Assembly (NCBI GenBank): GCA_026120185.1
Contig: JANUWF010001497.1
Location: 1,476,501 to 1,540,500, forward strand
Origin: Voacanga thouarsii
Lineage: Eukaryota > Streptophyta > Magnoliopsida > Gentianales > Apocynaceae
DNA length: 64,000 bases
Direction: 5' to 3'
The notes under the pieces were generated by a model. The model saw only the letters and a list, made by a program, of their open reading frames with translations, did no database searches and was not told the DNA's origin. Both the position numbers and the translations under genes were made by a program. Shown here piece by piece: positions 1 to 12,246 of this stretch (its first letter is position 1; every line of letters starts with the position of its first letter).

Positions 1-452
1 ATAGATATAAAAGAAAAGAAGCTATCTTTTGTGCAGTGTACTATAGCCTTTGTTGTTTTTCTCTGAAAACAAAAACCCTACACCCACCGTAAATAACCTA
101 GCTAGCACTGGTTAACGGCATTTGGCTTGAGCATAATCCTTGCGTGGACTCCATTAGAGGTGTCTCTATTTTTGAGACATGGTGGTGGATCACAAATGTG
201 AACAGCAGAGAATGATTCTCTGGTTTGTGACCATGATGCTAAGGAATCAACTCTACAAAAAAAGGGTGATTACAGACTTCATGGAGATTGCCTCTGCTGC
301 AAAGGTTTCTAAAGATTTTTGAAATCTAAGGTAATCTAATAAACTCTCTTGGCCCATAAGTATTCATGCAAGTGATCTTGTTGTTTGGGTTTCGTTTTTT
401 TGTTCTTTAATTCTTCCGTTGCGTATGTGATTTGTATGATCGAAACCCAACA
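1..452 (+). mobile_element. 3' part of a Ty1/copia-type LTR, cut by the window edge
   Basis: The stretch reads like the R/U5 half of a plant copia LTR: a leader with CCATTAGAGG and TTCATGGAGATTGCC, ending in CGAAACCCAACA at 452. It resembles in style the downstream half of the solo LTR at 33405-35096 but is not a close copy. No primer site follows, so this is a solo or truncated LTR. The start lies outside the window. Confidence 0.4.
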
Positions 453-458
453 CCGGTA

Positions 459-1397
459 TGGGTCACAAATACCAAATTAATATTCTCTCTCAAGAGTTAT
501 AAATTTCCTATTCTTGGCCAATCAAAGGGTATCTCTACCCCCAATTGAATCCAAGAAGCATTAAGCACAAAACCCTCAACTACCAATGGTAAATATGGAA
601 GAATCTAATATCCCTATCTCTTGGTGATATTAAACTCCTAATAATTACCACGTTCTAATGCCCAATCTCTCTCTCTCCAGTTAGTAAAAAAATAACAAAT
701 ATTAAACCTATTTGTTTAGAACTTAGCTTCTAACCTAATATCTTGAATTTATTAGAAGAAAGCCACTCAAGCAATAAATTCAAACAATAAAACATTAGAA
801 CTTGGAATTTAATAAATCAAGAGCAGGTAAAATACAAGAACAAATTAGGATTTATCCCTTCAAATATAATTACAAAAATTAAAATATATATTCAATAAAA
901 AACATAGAAAATAGAAAAAGAAAAACTCATAGACAAGAACTTTTCTTCTTCTTCTTCAATTTTCTCGTAGACAATACTCTGATCTTTTCTTGGATCTTCT
1001 TTCTTGTATGTGTGTGTCTTCTTCTCTATGCAAGTGCCCCTTATAGACTCATTCTCTTCTATTTATAACTCTTTTGAACCCCTAAAATTTGTGCTAAAAT
1101 CAAAACTATAGATCTATTTGCTACACTTCATGATGCTATTCAAGTTGAGATAGGTGACATTATTTTCTTTCAGTATTTCAAGTCATCTGGCTTCTGAGGC
1201 CTAGCGGCACCGCTTACCTTAAACTCGACAATGCCACTTATCTTTTTCATCACTTCTCAACCTTATTCTTCATCAAATAACTCCTACACAAAACAATGTG
1301 AAAATGTAGGGATGAGTAGTCATTTAAATAAAAATTTTACAATAAATAGAACAAAATTTATATAGAAAATATGTACATGGGCATTCGTCATATATCA
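459..1397 (-). mobile_element. Inverted gypsy-type LTR fragment
   Basis: On the minus strand this has the layout of the Athila-like LTRs further on: a start TGATATATGACG at 1397, then a promoter-like part and a purine-rich GAAGAAGAAGAA stretch followed by CTTGTCTATGAG (about 920-960 on the plus strand, inverted), a signature also seen at 2060-2090 and 56630-56660. It carries no coding sequence. I found no matching target duplication, so the ends are approximate. The 121 bases from 1398 to 1518 hold nothing I recognise. Confidence 0.4.
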
Positions 1398-1518
1398 ATA
1401 AAAATATTCGCTTCCACGCATCACATTTTATTAATATTATGTAGACAAATAAAAATGCAGAAGAAAATATATTATGTCCAAACGTTATTTCTATTTAACA
1501 AAAAACAGTAATGTGCAC

Positions 1519-2932
1519 TGATAGGGCCTAATTTTGTCTATATTGTTCTAGTTATTTGAGGTTGTTTTATGATACTTTTGATTCAATAACTTGTCATTTC
1601 CTTTCCTATTTGATATTTTTCTTGTGAAAAGTGTTTTTTGTAATTTTGTACAGAAATTGGACACTTAAGAGCAAAATTGTAAAGTTCCAGTGTTGAACCA
1701 CCACCTGCCCAAAGTAGTTGAACTGATCATGGTTCTATTCTGGAAAATAGATGAAAACAGAGCAAAAAGCCAAGAGATTCCAGAGCTGGACCCGCGCCAA
1801 TCTAGATGAATTGACCAGGCACCGGCCCAACTCTGTTATGGCAGTTTAGAGTTTCTTTTCAAATCAAATTGGGAATTGCCTAAGAGGTTCACTTGTTTCT
1901 AATCTGTACTTGGCCCAAGACTTTTGAAGGACGATTTTTAGCAACCAAGAGGCCTATTCAACTAAGAACAATTGAAGATTAATGTATGAATTCAAGGAAT
2001 CAAAGCTACAATCCTCATTGAAGAATTCATCACTCAAAGGAGTATTGTTTCAAGAAGGTTATCAAAGGAGGAAGAAGATGGCTTGTCTATGAGTTCTTTC
2101 TATGACGTTTGTTTTCTTTTTCTTTGAACAATGATGTGATTAATGTTTTTTAAGTGTAATTGAATATTATTGTTGGATTTGTGATAATTAATTAATTTAG
2201 TCTTTTATTCAATTGATTACTCTTCTTTGTATTTGATTACTTGCTTTTAAAGGTGAATTGATGAGATTGGACCATTCTTCAAATTAACTTGAGAAAGAGA
2301 TAAGGAGATAGTCTTCGTTGCTTAATTCTTGATTTATTTTCTTAACTAACTCGAGAGAAAGATTAAGTCGAGATTAAGTAATCAAAAGTTGTTGATTTCA
2401 CCAAAAGATAGGGAAATTAATGATTTTATACCATTGTCACATAGAGATTGGGATAATTATCAAAGATTTGTGTTCTATGCATCTTTTTATTGTTTTAGTA
2501 AGACAGAGATGTCCATTAGAATTAGCTAAGAGACAGTGAAACCATAACTCGAGAGAGAGTAGATTCTATATTAAACTCCTTCATAATACTAAGGAAAGTG
2601 ATTAATTGTAACAATTGCTAGTGATTTATTGTCGTGTTTTCAAGAGTAACTTTTTAATTACATGTTTTTTCTCCAAGAGTTGTGTATGTATTTTGTCTTT
2701 ATCTATATTTTTATTTTACTCTTTATCACTTTAATTGGTAGGTTAAACATTGAATGAAAAGTAATTAGTGTATACTTGTTCTTTGAGGAACGATACTCGT
2801 AATTTCCTATATTATGCTTAATGATGAGTGCATTAGCTCATATGTGTACTTTGGGATTAATGTTTTAATTATACTTGATTGGGAATGGACAGAAAATTGC
2901 ATAATTTTTATATACCCAAATTTAATGCATCA
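1519..2932 (+). mobile_element. LTR of Athila-like element Gy1
   Basis: Begins TGATAGGGCCTAATTTTG and ends AATGCATCA, the same termini as the Gy3 LTR (55959-57490), with the same internal order: TTATTTGAGGTT start, GGC(G/A)CCGG words at 1795-1830, GGCTTGTCTATGAG, and the ACTCGAGAGAGAG part. About 1.41 kb. It is followed by a decayed tRNA-Asp primer site, so it was a 5' LTR. Confidence 0.8.
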
Positions 2933-3072
2933 AGTTTTTGTTAACGGTTGGATTCTTATTAAAGTTAACTTGTGTATTAAGTTAAATAATGTTAAGTCTT
3001 GAGAATTTAAGTTAATCTTAGTTATAGTTGGTATTTGAATTTTATTTTATTCTTTGAATTTGAATATGGATG
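2933..3072 (+). mobile_element. Stub of Gy1 internal region
   Basis: Starts AGTTTTTGTTAACGGTTGG, which lines up with the Gy3 sequence AGTTTCTGGCGCCGTTGCTGG, that is, a decayed tRNA-Asp primer site. Only about 140 bases follow before the Gy2 LTR starts. No polypurine tract precedes 3073, so 3073 is not the 3' LTR of a normal element. Confidence 0.5.
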
Positions 3073-3361
3073 TGATAGTGCCTAATCTTGCCTATATTTT
3101 TCTAGTTATTTGAGGATGTTTTGTGATACTTTTGGTTTAATAACTAGTTATATCCTTTCTTATTTGATCTTTTGCTTGTGAAAAGTGTTCTTGGTGAATT
3201 TATATAGGAATTAGATGATTTTAAGTGAAATTATAGTTTTCCACACTTGACTCGGTGCCTACTCAGATTGATTGAACCGGCTGTGACTCGATTTTGGAAA
3301 AATATAGGAAATAGAGCTCAAACCGGGAGTTTCCTAGTGCTGGACCGGCGCCAGTCCAGAC
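3073..3361 (+). mobile_element. Gy2 5' LTR, first piece
   Basis: Starts TGATAGTGCCTAATCTTGCC, matching 1519 and 55959 closely, and runs to GGACCGGCGCCAGTCCAGAC, where inverted copia element C1 breaks it. The LTR resumes at 19206. Joined length without guests is about 1.4 kb, like Gy1. Confidence 0.8.
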
Positions 3362-6300
3362 TAAAGCTATGAAATCAAACAGAAACCATGCATGCCACAG
3401 AGACAAAGCCAAAAGAAAAATGGCACACAGACAACACACTGAAAGAATTAAATTTTTATACCTCTGCACTGTCAATTTTTCCTTGGTTGTGAAGAAGATG
3501 ATGAGCGAACGGCTTCTTCTCTTAACGACGATTCTGGTTAAAATCCCACGATCCATCTACTTCTTTGGGGGCATGAATGCCAAACCCTCTTGAGAACTCA
3601 GAATATTTCACTGCCTGTTACTTGTTGGTGAAACAACTTAGGCGAGAAAAATCTTGTCTCACAACAATTCTTGAACCTTTACTATTGATTAGCAAAATCA
3701 AGAAAAACAAATAAGGAAAGAAACTCACGAGAGAGAGAGAGGAGAAGAAGGCTCCAGTTTTTTTTTTTTATTATTATTCGTGTGTTCTGTGTTTTTCTTT
3801 CAAAAACCAAAACCCACGACTATTCACAATATCTGATAACCAAAATATCGGGGTTTTGATATTTCAAAACTCCCAGGGCTATTAACAGAAGAGATTTGGC
3901 TTAGCCTAAACTCTTATGTTCCATGAATCAAAAAACCCATTTAGTTCAGGCTATTGGGTCGTTAATAATTTATTATTTTTCTTGGACCCAATGAGCCCAA
4001 AATAATAACCATTAATTATTTATTTTTTGGATCAATTAAAATAACTTAATAAATAATTAATGAGCCCAAATGAACTAAAATAATTATTTAAGCGTTTTTA
4101 TTAACTAGTTTAAGCCCAAGTTAATTTTCTAATTATTCAATCTGATCTTAGACGCTGAATAATTAATTAACCAATTAAGCTATAAAATAAATTTAATTTC
4201 TCTCGTTTCTTTATTTTATTCTAGTCCAAAATAAATTAGACTTCCTAAATAAAATAAAATCCTTTTTTATTGAGACCATTTCCTTGACCTAAATTAATTA
4301 GGACTTATGGACTATTCCGAAGACCAAAAAGACATATCGCATTGGCTATTATAATGACCAAAATACCCCTTCTATATAAGTAGTTGTATTTTACATTTTA
4401 AATATTTTTTACTATCACCATAAAGAAATATTGATCCCAAGGACAATATTGCGTCGCCTATGTCGTCGACCTATAGGTGAAATGACTAGAATACCCCTCT
4501 ACACATCGTCGTGCATTTAGAGAGGAAAGAGTGTACTAACACCTCTCTAAAAGACATTTACCATCGTTAGGTTTCTAGTCTAACGATCCACAACTTCTTA
4601 AAATATTTTTTATTTCCAAGGGAGCTACCCTAAAGTAAATATCTAAGTCATATTCCCCAGGGCCCTGGATAATTAGATCATTCGGACAACCACAAGGGGT
4701 GATATAGTGTAGAAACTATCTTATACAAGTCTGTCTTAACTAACTAGTTACATATACCCAACATACAATTATATTGGTCCCTCTAAAGAACCTCAACTAT
4801 AGTATATCAAAACATACGCTTCCAACTTCATAAGACCACCAACTCATACTCAAGTTGTAGAGTACAAATCCATACTTTAGCAGTAGTAGTCTAGGTTTCT
4901 ATTACATAGTACTTTTAGAAACCACTATTACAGGTCTTGTTCTACTATTCAAAATACGGTTGTGTTATAAGATGAGAAGACTGCTCATTGGCTAAAGGTA
5001 AGCCATTCCCTATTTAAAACTCATAATTGATGCGTATTTTTTTAGGTATAAAAATCATATAAAAATAAGCACATTCTCAATCAAGTTTAAATTAAAACGC
5101 TAACCCCAAATTACACATATGAGCAAGTGTACTCATCATTAAGCATAGTATAGGGTTTAAACGAGTATCGATCCTCGAGGAATAAGTATGCATTAATCAC
5201 TTTTCTCTCATTGTTTAACCGACTCAATAAAGTGAAAAAGAAATAAAAATTAAAAAATAAACTAATATATACATGTCAATGATGGAGAATTATGTAACTT
5301 AAACCATTATTTTGACAAACATGACCTTGGAGTACGTAACCGTTATCATAACTAATTATTCTCTCGGCATCATGAAGGATTAAGATACATTCACTTCTTT
5401 TCCAATCCATGAGATCACTACCTTCTAGATAAATTAGCATCACATTCCTGTCTCAACTAATCCATCCAAAAGATGCATTAAACGCAATCATTGATTAAAT
5501 TTTCATATTCTAGCAAACTTAAAACATGAAATTAACCAATGAATCCATTCCTGGCAGACATTAATTAACCTTTAATTACCTGTTCTTAGCAATTAACCCC
5601 TTTTTCAAGTAAGTTAATAGACAACAAATATGAAATAAACAAATTGAGACCACCATCAACCCCTTTCCCAAGCAAGTTAATGGAAAGCAACAACCAATTA
5701 ATCTCGTAATATGCATAAGTAATTAAATACCAAGAATAACAATCAATTAATCAAAAGATCAAATAACTCTAAAAATCATGAATACCTAAAACAATGTCAA
5801 ATTACAATAAAACAATTAATACATCATTGTTCAAGAAAAAAAAATAAAGTGAAAGAAAGCACTCATAGACAAGCCACCTTCTTCCTCCTTTGTAGACCTT
5901 CTTGCACAATCCTCCTTGATTTGAAGAATTTCTCCTTTGATTTGAGTAATTTTCTATTATGATCTATGAATTTCCCCATTTCTCTTGTGTTTTTCATCTA
6001 TTTATAGGCTTAGGAAGTGCCTAAATTCATTAGTGTAGGGTTTTTGGTCGACTAGAATTAGGAAAATACTAAAACTCTGCAAATTTCCAAAAAATGTGTA
6101 CGAAAATTGAGGCATTGCCTTAACATAAGGGCACAACTGGTGCCGCCTCCAGCCTCACAGTCGGCGCCGATTGTGTTCTGTTTCTCAAATTATTCACCGA
6201 TTTTTTTCTTGATTTCCGCACAATCTTTTCCAGAGTGTAGCCGATGCCGCCTCAGACCTCATAGCTGGCGCTGATTGGGTTCTGTTCAGCTCTGTTTCAC

Positions 6301-6808
6301 TTGCTTTTTTATCGCCTCAAAGTACGTGCCAACAGCATGTGGCTGGCACAGATTCCTTTGTCTTGGCCGATGCTACCTCTATTTTGCTTTACGACATTTT
6401 TGTCTTACTTTACCCCTAAAATCTAAAATAATGCACAAAATATCTTTCCAAGGGTCAATTTTCAAATATGAAGGAATATGATCAGTTATTGAACAAAATG
6501 TATTTCAAAATAGTCTTAAATAACTAATAAAAATATGACTAATTAGGTCCCATCAATAATCACAATAACCTTACTATGATGAGATCCCTATTCTCATCAT
6601 TCGGTTAAGAACAATAGTTTATGTGTTAAGTATCCCATGGTCCATACCTTACTGTGAAAGGCCTCCATTCACATGAATCATTTACTTAAACACAACGAGT
6701 TGCACAAATATAAAGAAAATTTCACAAATAATTTTTGAGAAAATACTTTTATTAATACAAGCTAAAATTACATCAAAAGCCTAGTTTAAGAGGGCATACA
6801 TCCCAACA
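3362..6808 (-). mobile_element. C1 3' LTR, split by a solo LTR
   Basis: Collinear with 17276-19205, from the AAGCTATGAAATCAAAC start to the GGGCATACATCCCAACA end, apart from the 5028-6555 insertion. Without the guest it is about 1.9 kb. Shared landmarks include ACCTCTCTAAAAGACAT, CCCTGGATAATTAGATC and GTAGAGTACAA. The two LTRs differ at many sites, so this is an old insertion. Confidence 0.85.
5028..6555 (-). mobile_element. Solo LTR of an Athila-like element
   Basis: On the minus strand it begins TGATGGGACCTAATTAG and ends TACGCATCA, like the other Athila-like LTRs here. It is flanked by a perfect 5-bp duplication ATAAT (5023-5027 and 6556-6560). Length 1528 bp is nearly the same as the Gy3 5' LTR. 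A minus-strand TATA box TATAAATA lies at 5999-6006. GC-rich words of the GGCGCCG type sit at 6138-6375. There is no internal region, so it is a product of LTR-LTR recombination. Confidence 0.9.
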
Positions 6809-6826
6809 ATCTTCGACTTGCACTCT
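6809..6826 (-). other. C1 polypurine tract, decayed
   Basis: On the minus strand, GAGTGCAAGTCGAAGAT precedes the LTR start, where C2 has GAGTGTAAGTGGGAGAT (44916-44932). This is the expected place for plus-strand DNA priming in copia elements. Confidence 0.6.
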
Positions 6827-7375
6827 AAGACTAAGTAAGTCCATAGGTGCCCACCCCTATGGCGTCTAAGTGTCTTCTAAAGACTCTCTCCGCCAAAGGC
6901 TTTGTGAAAGGATCTGTTAGATTGCTCTTTGAGACAATCTATTCCACCATTACTTCATTCCAGATCAGGTAGTACTTCCTCTCTATGTGCTTCTCTTTTT
7001 TGTGGTTCCTAGGTTCTTTGGATTGTGAGACTGCACCAGTGTTGTCGCAACACATCATAACCGATTTGTCCATTTGTGGTATGACTCTACGTTCTAAAAG
7101 GAACTTCCAGAGCCAAACTGCTTCCTTAGATGCCTCCAAAGCTGGCACATATTCAGCTTCTATGGTTAAGTCAGCAATGTAAGATTGCTTGATACTCCTC
7201 CATGAAATGGCTCCTCCAGACAAGGTGAAAATATATCCACTAGTGGATTTTCTCTCATCCTTATCCGCCTGGAAGTTTGAGTCTGTGTATCCTGTAGGAA
7301 TCAAATCATCAGCCCTGTAAATCAACATATAATCTCTCATACCTTTAAGATACTTGAGAATATGCTTTACCGCCT
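6827..7375 (-). pseudogene. C1 RNase H domain
   Basis: Minus-strand translation gives a copia RNase H: GYTDSNFQADKDERKSTSGY near the start, then SGGAISWRSIKQ, an EAEYVPALEASKEAVWLWKF block and CCDNTGAVSQSKEPRNHKK (typically CDN-x-[GAS]-A in the family). It removes the RNA strand of the RNA/DNA hybrid during reverse transcription. The longest clean part is 6939-7340. The Trp-Gln pair before VKHILKYL is now TAG TAG (near 7371-7376). Its downstream end includes DPFTKPLAERVF, normal for the polyprotein C-terminus. Inactive by stops. Confidence 0.85.
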
Positions 7376-7967
7376 ACTAATGAACCTCTCCAGGATTTAA
7401 CTGATATCTACTAATTAAGCCTACGACAAAGCAGATATCTAGCCTAGTACACAACATGGCGTACATGAGACTTTCCACAGCTGAAGTGTAGGGAATCCTA
7501 CTCATTCTATCTTTTTTTTCTTGAGACTTTGGACAGTCCTTTGAGGAAAAAAACAACCCATGTCTGCAAGGGATCAACGCTCCCTTGTATGAGTTCATGC
7601 TGAACTTGGCTAGCATCTTGTCAATGTATGTAACTTGGGATAAATCGAACATTTTCTACTTCCTATTTCTAAGAAGCTTTATTCCGAGAATGTAACTGGC
7701 TTCACCCAAATCCTTCATACTAAATTGACTAGATAGCCAAACCTTACTAGATGACAGTGTCCTTACATCTTTTCCAATGAGTAGAATGTCATCCACATAC
7801 AGTACAAGAAAAATCACGTTTATGCCTTCCAATTTCCTATACACACATGGTTTATCCTCATTTTGAATCAAACCGTAAGATTTTTTAGTCTCATCGAAAT
7901 GAATGTTCCATGCTCTAAATGCTTACTTAAGTCCATTAATGGATTTCTTAAGATTACAAACTATCTG
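7376..7967 (-). pseudogene. C1 reverse transcriptase, C-terminal half
   Basis: The minus strand encodes LYVDDILLIGKD (the YVDD catalytic motif, near 7780-7810), then FSMKDLGEASYILGIKL, LSQVTYIDKMLAKFSM and RIPYTSAVESLMYAML, the Angela/Tork-type arrangement. A stop breaks it near 7653. The N-terminal half lies on the other side of solo LTR S1, at 12247-12600, and the two read through each other once S1 is ignored. Confidence 0.85.
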
Positions 7968-10900
7968 TGTAACACCCTACTACCTAGGCCCGATAGGGCC
8001 GAGGATGTCACCCCGTCCAAAAGACAATGGGTCTTTATAACTAGGTCACACAATCAAAATAATAGAATAAAAATAATACTTTAAACTTAAAACTTATTAC
8101 AATCCAAGAATTCAAATCAAATCCAAAATAAAAATTGTTCACTCTCAACTCCCAAAGCATTACACAAAATAAATATTAGAAAAATCTTCCAATGCAGGCA
8201 ACAACTAGCTACTCATCCCCACAGCAGAATCGACTTGAAATCATGGTAAAAAGGGTGATGAGATAAAAATCTCAATAAGTCCGTATGTGCTTTGAGTGTC
8301 TAGTGAAAACAGTTCGTGGATGCAAAGTATAAAATCATCGTAAGAAAAATACTGGCAAGTAATAATCAATAGTCAAAATCAAGAGTGGTGTTTTGGCTTT
8401 TCCATCCATACATGATTAAATAAATCAACTACTCAAAAAAAAGGTAGTCATGGGTTACCACACATTGGGCCCCATAACCATACAGCAGTCAGAATGCCAC
8501 ACTTTGTGTAGACTGACAAAAAAAAGTAGGTGATCGGCCTACCGGGTAAGATACTCCTCCTTCTCTATACCCAAACAAAACCAGTTGTCCATTCTGGTAA
8601 CACACAGTCCACTTGACTAAAAGCTGTTAGCTCGGACCGGCACGACCTACTAGACTGACATCCTATCCGGGAAGGACTCACTCTTCAGAGATGGCCACCT
8701 ACTGAGAGATTTACCCTAACCCTTCAAAGACTAGTCCTAGCAGTCCACCCTTATTGAGTACTCAACGTAAGTCATCCCACTTGGGAAAAATGAACTAAAC
8801 ATAGCTCCACTTAAAAATGGCAATTAAGGATTTCCAAAGTTTGAGACAAAACTGATTTTAGAAAAAGTTTAGAGTTTGAGCTAATCTACTTATTGATTTT
8901 CAAATAATTTGGTTGATTGAAATGAGAAAGGAAACAATCCTCAATTGCCTTTACAGAAATGAGTGACCTTGCACTCTACAATTAGCTTGCCATAGAACCA
9001 TTTTGCATCAATCAGGTTTTATGCAGGAGTTTATCCGATTCTTAGCTTGAGTTAAAATAAAGGTCTTCAATAGCTAACCTAATCCCACCTGGGGTAAATA
9101 CAAGTCATAATTAAACTCAAGCCAAAATCCACTTTCACAAGTAAAACTAGCTCAACTTACTTCAACCATGATCCTAGTGTCCCAAGCTTTAAGGCCAAAT
9201 AATAAATAAAAGGATTTATAAGCTAAATCTAGTTTGATATTAAAATAATTAAGGTTTTGGGAAATAGGTACTAATAAGTTGAAGGTTTAAATCTTGCTAA
9301 GAATAAATTAGAGTTTATTTGATGAAGAGTCCCAGGTGGTATTAGGTAAAATAATGATCTATTAATAATTATTACTGGAAAATAATTGGTAACTAAAACT
9401 AGTTGTAAGTAAATTTTAATGGGCTTTGATTGAAAGATAATAAATAAATTTTAATAGTATTTATGAATATAAGACTTAAAAAATTAATATTTTACATATT
9501 ATGAATATTCATATGAAAGGCTTTATTATTATTTTCTATATAGTTTATTTTATATAAAATCTATATATTTTATTTCTTTAATAAAAGCCATTATTTATTT
9601 GACTAAAATATCATTATTTTATATATAATAATCTAAATCCACCTTTCCTAGGGGTTTTCGAAATTTACTAGCAAAAATTATCATTTTATTGATGAAATAA
9701 AATTAGCTTAGGGATAACTAGATCATGATCATATTTTCATTGCTAACCACAATCACGAACATACACTCCACTTCAATTCATCAAATCATCCAAATCATAA
9801 ATAAAGGCATAGATCTAAATTTACCAAGACATGATCCAACCTCTACTAGCATAAACATAATCATGGTTTTAACAATGAACATAAATCATATTCACCAAAA
9901 GTGACATAATCTCTAACATGTTTAATCACATATACTACTCACGACATAGAGATATGCATTAACCCTAAAAACGCCATACAATCAACCAAGACAATCAACT
10001 CATGCATAAATCCCATCTCCATCATATACACACATTTATTCATGCTTCAATCTCAACTCATCACAACAACACATGCTTAAGCCCCAATCATAATCCATCT
10101 CCTTCCAATATCAACCTAAAGACATGAATCTAGAATTTAAAGAAAGGGTTGAAGAGGCTTATTTGGTTGATGAGTACCTTGGAGTAGTTTCGAATAGATC
10201 CCAACTCCTAGGAGACTAGATCTGCCCAAGAGAGATGAAGATAGCATGGCCATGGTTGAAGTCACCATTCGGCCAAGAGGGAGAGAGCATTCGGCCAAGA
10301 GAGAGAGAGAGAAAGAGAGAGAAAAAGAGTCCATTAGTATGACTATACAAATATATATTCATTAGAGGTTGAAGATGAGTGAAGATGAAGTTGATTGAAT
10401 ATGCTTACCTTGAAGGTGTTCTTGAACCTTCACAAAAATGCTGGTTTTCAATCCAAAAGCGAGAGTTGGATTTTGGAGTTTGATGTTAAAAGTGGTATGA
10501 ATGGATTCCCGAAAGTGAGTAGGTGCAATCTAGAATTGTTTTGAGAAGATTGAAGTGGTTTTGGTGGCCTTAGGCGAGATAAGGTGAGTAGGTGTTCTTG
10601 GTATTCTTGAAGGTTGAAGAGGATGGAGAGAATAGGGAGAGGCTAACCGAAATTCTGTGTATGAGGGAGTGCTGAATTGTTTGAGAGGTTTTGACAATTG
10701 AATTTCTGGTTTGGGAGGAAAAGGAAAGGCTGGTTGTTTGAAATCCTAATAAAATATTTTAGGGAATCAATTTAGGAAACAAAATATGGTAAGAAGATCT
10801 TCAATGGAGGAGAACTTTTGGAAGCTCTAATGGCCGACTGGTTTGATCAGAGTTTTTGCTGGATGAAAGCTATTTGAAGGGGCTTAGTGGTGGCCAAAAA

Positions 10901-12246
10901 GAGAGAGTACAATGGCAAAGGAATATCCGGTTGTTTAAGGGATGTTTTATAGAAGTTTACTAAACATATTTGCTGAAATTTTGGTCTTCAATCAATGGCT
11001 TGATTGGAGTAATTGTTGGAGATATTTTAGGGTAGCCATGGACAGGTTTTTTGGGCAGAAGGTTGGAGAAGATGATAGAGCTCAGTTCATGGCTGTTCAA
11101 AGAAAGTTTGTACAGAAAAATGAGGAAGGTTTCGGACAAGGCTGAAGATGGAGCAAGGCTGGAAAAATTCCTGTACAGATTTTCGCTAGTTGCTGGAATT
11201 TTCTGGGCAGCTTTTGCTGCCATTTTTCAGTCAGCTTGTAGAAGATTTGAAAGGATATTTAGAGGTCTCTCAAGGCTGGTTTCCAGCCTTCTTTATGGAA
11301 GAAAAACGTGGCTAAGATGCTAGGTGAAGACTGAAAGAAAACGCTTGGTTTAGGCTCACCAAAGCTGCGAATTTGCCCAAAAAATTTTCTGGTTTACACA
11401 GCATTTGTACAATCCAATTTTGGTCATAAAATTTCAGACTTTAAGCTGGACAAGAGGGCCATTTTTCTGGCAGCATTTGGGAGGGAATGATGGCTGAAAA
11501 TTTCAACACTTTGAATGCACAAGGAGCTGGAAAAATTCCAGATTACTTCATGAAGAAAATGAATATAGCTAGGGTGGAGTTTTAAAGGTTCAACCATGGA
11601 GATTAATTCTCTTGGGAACCTTCCCCAACTCCTACCCATTTTCGGTCTATAAGATGTCTTACACTTAGACATTTTGAACCTTCAAAGCCACAGCGCTTTG
11701 CTGGAATAAAGTTGGCTTGAATAAATTGAACAACTTAATGAATTGAAAAGTAAGAAAAACTAAGGATCAAGAAGGGTGTGAATTCCCTTAGAAATTTTTA
11801 TAGGGCACAAGAGTAGGATTAGGATACTCTTATCATGTCTCCCCCAGGACAACCTTCTACTCTTCCCTAAAGCATACAAGGTTGAAAATATCCTCCCTAA
11901 ACAAAAATAAAATTCAATCATGCAAAAACTCAAATGATAGAATTCGAACTCAAGACCTCAAGAATTAATTCCAAAGCTCTAACCACTACACCACAACAAC
12001 TCTTGTTCTTATTTTCTCTCTAAAATATTTTTCCTATTTAATCCTCAAGCTATCTCCCTATTTTCACCTCAAGCAAAAATTATCATTTTGCCCTTCTTAC
12101 TCAACAAGCACAAATAAACCATCTAGGCCACAAACCACAAATCCAAAGCACATAAAATTATATAAAAATATATTTAAGCATGCAATAAAATATAATATGC
12201 ATCCCAACCCCCGTACTCTAAGGTTGGTTTCAACTGGAGTTTCACA
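7968..12246 (+). mobile_element. S1: 4.3-kb solo LTR, TGTAACACCC type
   Basis: Starts TGTAACACCCTACTACC and ends GGAGTTTCACA, with TG/CA ends, inserted in the C1 reverse transcriptase. Flanks are ATCTG (left) and ATATA (right), a decayed 5-bp duplication; the uninterrupted gene in C2 supports the site. It is collinear over its whole length with S2 (39612-43959) and inverted S3 (19899-24169). No coding domain is seen. The length and start suggest a Del/Tekay-type chromovirus LTR, but that is inference. It holds a GA-rich tract at about 10290-10330 and a tRNA-like module at 11936-12000. Confidence 0.8.
11936..12000 (-). other. tRNA-like A-box/B-box module in S1
   Basis: Minus strand: A-box-like TAGTGGTTAGAGC (11976-11988) inside GGTGTAGTGGTTAGAGC, and B-box-like GAGTTCGAATTC (11940-11951), about 24 bases apart. 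Both resemble tRNA D-arm and T-arm consensus sequences. The cloverleaf is imperfect, so it is not a working tRNA gene. It could be a tRNA-derived insert or an internal RNA polymerase III promoter. The same module is present in S2 and S3. Confidence 0.6.
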
